Under the pieces are notes generated by a model, which saw only the letters and a list, made by a program, of their open reading frames with translations, searched no databases and was not told the origin of the DNA. This document shows, piece by piece, positions 15,890 to 18,367 of a DNA stretch of 18,367 nt (position 1 is the stretch's first letter; every line of letters starts with the position of its first letter). The translations under genes were made by a program, and so were the position numbers. Source of the DNA: JANWYT01 sp046719465 (GTDB lineage Bacteria > Chloroflexota > Anaerolineae > Aggregatilineales > Phototrophicaceae); assembly GCA_046719465.1 (NCBI GenBank), contig JBDNCV010000072.1:1-18367 (forward strand), read 5' to 3'.

Positions 15890-16918
15890 TCACGACTCTA
15901 ACGCCTGAGTTGAGCGCGAAGTCAACTTCGCAAACTGTTCTGTCATCACGCGGATTGTATTGCCTGCAATCGCGCGGCGGGCTTGGTTGATGGCATTTTT
16001 GACTGCGACGGCGTCGGCTCCACCGTGGCCGATGATGACCACACCATTCACTCCGAGCAAGGGCGCACCGCCAATTTCGCGCGTGTCGAGCTGGCGGCGC
16101 AGGGCTTTGAACGCGCCACGCATCATCAGCGCGCCCAACTGGTAGAGCGGAGAACGGCTCACCTCTTTGCGGATGAGCTGCGCCATGTACGACATGGAGC
16201 CTTCGAAGGTCTTGAGGAAAATATTGCCCACGAATCCATCCATCACCACGACATCACACCGATTGAGAAGAATCTCTTTGGGTTCGATGTGGCCAACGTA
16301 GTTAATGTTGAAGACAGAGGCGCGCAGGCGTTCCTGTGATTCCTTCGTGAGGCTGTTGCCTTTGCCTTCCTCCTCCCCGTTGGAGAGCGTACCGACGCGC
16401 GGCGCTGGAATGTTGAGCGCCGTCTGCGCGTAGAGTGACCCCATAAGGGCAAACTGCTCGATGTATTCTGCTTTGACGTCAGCGTTGGCGCCGATGTCGA
16501 GAAAGATCATGTTGTGCCCATCAATGCCATAAATGGCGGTGAGCGCTGGGCGCAGCACCCCGGGGATGCGGCGCAGGGTCTTGAGCGTGGCGATGGCGTG
16601 CGTCGCACCTGTGTTGCCCATCGTCACGAAACCATCCGCTTCGCCTGCTTTGACCAGAGACAACCCTATATGAATGGACGAGGCTGGCTTATGGGAGACG
16701 ACATAGCTGGGCTTCTCATCCATGCCGATCTGTTCGTCTGCGTGGACAACTTCAATCGATAACCCGTGCGTGTTGTGTTTGGCCAGTTCTGCCGTCACGG
16801 TAGGCTTATCACCTACCAAGATAATAGTGTCACCATATTCTTTAGCAGCCATCACAGCGCCGGCCACATCGGGCGCAGGGCGTTGGTCACTTCCCATCGC
16901 GTCAAGAACAATCCGCAT
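15890..16918 (-). CDS. plsX: Phosphate acyltransferase PlsX
   Basis: 342 residues, a normal length. Family motifs are intact: MRIVLDAMGSDQRPAPDV at the N-terminus, GFVTMGNTGATHA (about 95-107), IFLDIGANAD, GTLSNGEEEGKGN, VMDGFVGNIFLKTFEG, and the C-terminal GGAPLLGVNGVVIIGHG. PlsX converts acyl-ACP to acyl-phosphate, the substrate that PlsY uses to acylate glycerol-3-phosphate, the first step of phosphatidic acid synthesis. It is a soluble, membrane-associated enzyme. Here it heads an operon with a TPR protein, trmFO and hflX rather than the common neighbours fabH, fabD or rpmF. A candidate promoter lies about 35-63 nt upstream. The ribosome site is weak. Confidence 0.97.
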   Translation of the reverse strand: MRIVLDAMGSDQRPAPDVAGAVMAAKEYGDTIILVGDKPTVTAELAKHNTHGLSIEVVHADEQIGMDEKPSYVVSHKPASSIHIGLSLVKAGEADGFVTMGNTGATHAIATLKTLRRIPGVLRPALTAIYGIDGHNMIFLDIGANADVKAEYIEQFALMGSLYAQTALNIPAPRVGTLSNGEEEGKGNSLTKESQERLRASVFNINYVGHIEPKEILLNRCDVVVMDGFVGNIFLKTFEGSMSYMAQLIRKEVSRSPLYQLGALMMRGAFKALRRQLDTREIGGAPLLGVNGVVIIGHGGADAVAVKNAINQARRAIAGNTIRVMTEQFAKLTSRSTQALES

Positions 16919-16952
16919 ACCGAACTATCTTTGTTGTATCAACCTAATCCAT

Positions 16953-16981
16953 ATTCTAATGCAACAGCCTAGGATTGACAT
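16953..16981 (-). promoter_or_regulatory. Candidate promoter of the plsX operon
   Basis: On the minus strand, ATGTCA at 16981-16976 (4 of 6 to TTGACA), 17-nt spacer, then TAGAAT at 16958-16953 (5 of 6 to TATAAT). Transcription would begin near 16946, giving a leader of about 28 nt to the plsX ATG. The -35 box almost completely overlaps the -35 of the oppositely directed tRNA-Leu promoter. Confidence 0.5.
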
Positions 16982-17004
16982 GCTGTCTTTGGTGTCGCTA
17001 TAAT
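16975..17004 (+). promoter_or_regulatory. Consensus promoter of tRNA-Leu
   Basis: A perfect TTGACA at 16975-16980 and a perfect TATAAT at 16999-17004, separated by 18 nt. Expected start is near 17011, a few bases before the mature tRNA 5' end at 17016, as expected for a strong stable-RNA promoter. Confidence 0.88.
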
Positions 17005-17015
17005 CTTCAGTAGTT

Positions 17016-17097
17016 GCCCTGATGGCGGAACTGGCAGACGCGCATGGTTGAGGGCCATGTCCTTAACGGGGTGGAGGTTCAAGTCCTCTTCAGGGCA
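17016..17097 (+). tRNA. tRNA-Leu(GAG)
   Basis: The 82-nt cloverleaf folds cleanly. The acceptor stem GCCCTGA (17016-17022) pairs fully with TCAGGGC (17090-17096), with discriminator A17097. The anticodon stem CATGG/CCATG encloses the loop TTGAGGG (17048-17054), so the anticodon is GAG (17050-17052), reading CUC/CUU leucine codons. The T stem GGAGG/CCTCT (one G-U pair) encloses TTCAAGT. A 13-nt extra arm (17060-17072) fits the class II structure of tRNA-Leu. The bases after the discriminator are CAC, so the 3' CCA is not encoded. Confidence 0.95.
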
Positions 17098-17102
17098 CAC
17101 GC

Positions 17103-17135
17103 AAGACTACGCATGAGACGTAGTCTTTTTTGTTT
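17103..17135 (+). terminator. Rho-independent terminator of tRNA-Leu
   Basis: AAGACTACG (17103-17111) and CGTAGTCTT (17119-17127) form a perfect 9-bp stem with a 7-nt loop (CATGAGA), followed by a T-rich run (TTTTGTTTT). It begins 6 nt after the tRNA end. Confidence 0.9.
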
Positions 17136-17166
17136 TGAGCGCTTCAGGCGTAAATTACCTGCAAAG

Positions 17167-17195
17167 TTGCGGCAAACGCTGGTCGCGTGTACACT
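17167..17195 (+). promoter_or_regulatory. Candidate promoter of the TPR-like/TM protein gene
   Basis: TTGCGG at 17167-17172, a 17-nt spacer, then TACACT at 17190-17195 (4 of 6 at both boxes). Expected start near 17202 gives a leader of about 38 nt to the ATG at 17240. It lies downstream of the tRNA terminator, so a separate promoter is needed here. Confidence 0.4.
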
Positions 17196-17239
17196 CTCAT
17201 TTGTTTAGTTATTCAAACCTCGGCGTGACAGGTGGGGCT

Positions 17240-18295
17240 ATGTCGGTGCTGCAAGATGCGTATGAACTCATCCAACAGGGGCAGTTAGATGACGCCAAGG
17301 CCCTGCTCAATGCTCATCGCCAAGAGTTCACAAATAACGCTGACTATTGGTGGCTTGTGGCGCATTCGACCACGGACCCTGAGGAAGGGCGAGCTGCACT
17401 GGGACGAGTCTTACTGCTTGACAAAGACTACCCGGGGGCGCGCGAGCTGGACGATGAAGTGCGCGCTGCGGAGCAGTTGGCCGCGCCTGCAACCACCGAG
17501 AAAAAGCGCCGCAGCAGATTACCTTTGTTAGCGCTGGTTGCCTTGCTGGTGGTGGCGTTGGGCATCGGCGCTGTGCTTATCCTAAACAATCGTGGTGACG
17601 ATCAATCAACACCTGTTGCGCTGGCGACAGATGACATGACCACACCATCAGCTGCCGAGGTGATGAACGCTGACGCGACGTCAACTACTGCTGAAGTAGG
17701 AACGCTAGAAGCAAGCAGCGTCGCAACGGATGAAGCGCAGCCCACCCCTACTGTAGAGATGCCCACTGACCTTCCGACCACCGCGACTGAAGCGCCAACC
17801 GACGAACCAACCGCCACTGTCACCCCGACGCAGGTTCCACCAACCAGCACACCGACCCCAATGCCGCCAACGTCAACGCCTGTGCCGCCGACTGCGACAA
17901 GTGAACCGGTGACGGCGACACCAGACACGCCACCAGCAAGCGCGACACTGCTTGCGCAAAATCAAGAGCCGGTGTTCGTCGCTTATGAGTTCATGCAAGG
18001 TCAGCTCACACCACCTAATGGGGTGTTCATTGTGGGTGACATGTTGAGTATCTCGCTCTGTGCTGTGCCCGGGATCGGCGCTGGCAACGCCGTCCGTGAT
18101 TTGCTGATGACGGTCTCAATCGGGACGGCAGAGCTTGACCCATCTACGCGCACGATTGAGATCGGCATCGTTGACTGCACCAACAACAACGAGGAACAGC
18201 GCGTCATTTCTGTGCCGCGTGAGAGTGTTGAGGCGTATGCACGCGGTGAGATTACCTTGCAGCAGCTTCAGCAGACAATTCGGCCAGTACGTTAA
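17240..18295 (+). CDS. Single-pass membrane protein: TPR-like N-terminus, Thr/Pro linker, external C-terminal domain
   Basis: 351 residues. The start is ATG 17240 because AGGTGG lies just upstream; a longer reading frame goes back to 17135 into the tRNA terminator and is not believable. Residues 1-80 are helical and TPR-like (DAYELIQQGQLDDAKALLNA, then ALGRVLLLDKDYPGARELDD). After a basic KKRRSR comes one TM helix at 94-115 (LPLLALVALLVVALGIGAVL), then a Thr/Pro-rich linker of about 120 residues ending near 238, then a compact C-terminal domain (240-351) with two cysteines, C274 and C313, that may form a disulfide. Topology should be N-in, C-out. Such linker proteins are common in Chloroflexota. 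The external domain is not recognised. Its stop overlaps the stop of the convergent kinase gene. Confidence 0.82.
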   Translation: MSVLQDAYELIQQGQLDDAKALLNAHRQEFTNNADYWWLVAHSTTDPEEGRAALGRVLLLDKDYPGARELDDEVRAAEQLAAPATTEKKRRSRLPLLALVALLVVALGIGAVLILNNRGDDQSTPVALATDDMTTPSAAEVMNADATSTTAEVGTLEASSVATDEAQPTPTVEMPTDLPTTATEAPTDEPTATVTPTQVPPTSTPTPMPPTSTPVPPTATSEPVTATPDTPPASATLLAQNQEPVFVAYEFMQGQLTPPNGVFIVGDMLSISLCAVPGIGAGNAVRDLLMTVSIGTAELDPSTRTIEIGIVDCTNNNEEQRVISVPRESVEAYARGEITLQQLQQTIRPVR

Positions 18296-18367
18296 GAATT
18301 GGCTGGCAACTCGATGATGAACTCTGTGCCGACGTTCAGCTCACTTTGAACGCTGATCGTCCCTTGA
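18292..18367 (-). CDS. Sensor histidine kinase, C-terminal 24 codons only
   Basis: Reading the minus strand from 18366 gives QGTISVQSELNVGTEFIIEL followed by PANS and a TAA at 18294-18292. The pattern G-T-I-x-V-x-S-x-L-x-x-G-T-x-F-x-I-x-L-P is the typical end of a HATPase_c domain. The rest lies beyond the right edge. The stop overlaps the convergent gene's stop by 3 nt within TTAA. Too little remains to identify its signal or partner. Confidence 0.75.
   Translation of the reverse strand, partial: QGTISVQSELNVGTEFIIELPANS

Noticed and set aside
17135..17239. Upstream extension of the TPR-like/TM protein
   Set aside because: It would begin inside the T-run of the tRNA terminator and cross a candidate promoter; ATG 17240 has a good ribosome site and begins the TPR-like homology.
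1..18367. Search for mobile elements, defence genes, toxin-antitoxin pairs or riboswitches
   Set aside because: No transposase, integrase, terminal repeats, nuclease/effector motifs or recognisable riboswitch fold was seen; all sizeable stretches are explained by the listed genes.

Overview
The window is a stretch of bacterial chromosome, most likely from a member of the Chloroflexota (Anaerolineae-like). This placement is inferred from Thr/Pro-rich linkers joined to surface domains in three proteins, PKD and TolB-like propeller lipoproteins, the folate-dependent TrmFO, a GAF-containing membrane histidine kinase and a fairly GC-rich sequence. No marker gene fixes the taxon. I see no IS element, prophage, CRISPR array, toxin-antitoxin pair or defence system.

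Left part (1-7792, all on the minus strand). Four genes are packed head to tail in transcription order: a very large lipoprotein with ten tandem PKD domains and a TolB-type propeller; a THUMP-type RNA guanine methyltransferase; a second lipoprotein with DUF348-like, G5-like and propeller regions; and a clan GH-A glycoside hydrolase that runs off the left edge. The gaps are about 47 nt, 2 nt and a stop/start overlap. Apart from the methyltransferase, the products look like a cell-surface glycan or protein-binding set.

Middle part (7793-11826, plus strand). A divergent gene set starts from a 110-120 nt intergenic region in which the two candidate promoters overlap. It encodes an OmpR-type response regulator, a multi-TM GAF/PAS histidine kinase and a secreted NHL/SMP-30-like propeller. 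The first two genes overlap and the third begins 6 nt after the second, so they probably form one transcript.

Right-centre part (11828-16918, minus strand). A housekeeping operon reads plsX (phospholipid synthesis), a TPR protein, trmFO (tRNA m5U54), hflX (ribosome-associated GTPase) and a small two-helix membrane protein. It ends 1 nt from the convergent propeller gene, so there is no room for a separate terminator.

Right end (16919-18367). A tRNA-Leu(GAG) gene has a consensus promoter (TTGACA, 18 nt, TATAAT) and a strong hairpin terminator. The -35 box of that promoter overlaps the candidate -35 box of the opposing plsX promoter. Next comes a plus-strand single-pass membrane protein with a TPR-like cytoplasmic part, a long Thr/Pro linker and an external domain. 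Its stop codon overlaps that of a convergent minus-strand histidine kinase, of which only the last 24 codons are present.

No wholly new system is evident. The points most worth a second look are the two shared divergent promoter regions, the regulator/kinase/secreted-propeller operon beside the surface lipoprotein cassette, and the architecture of the two lipoproteins.
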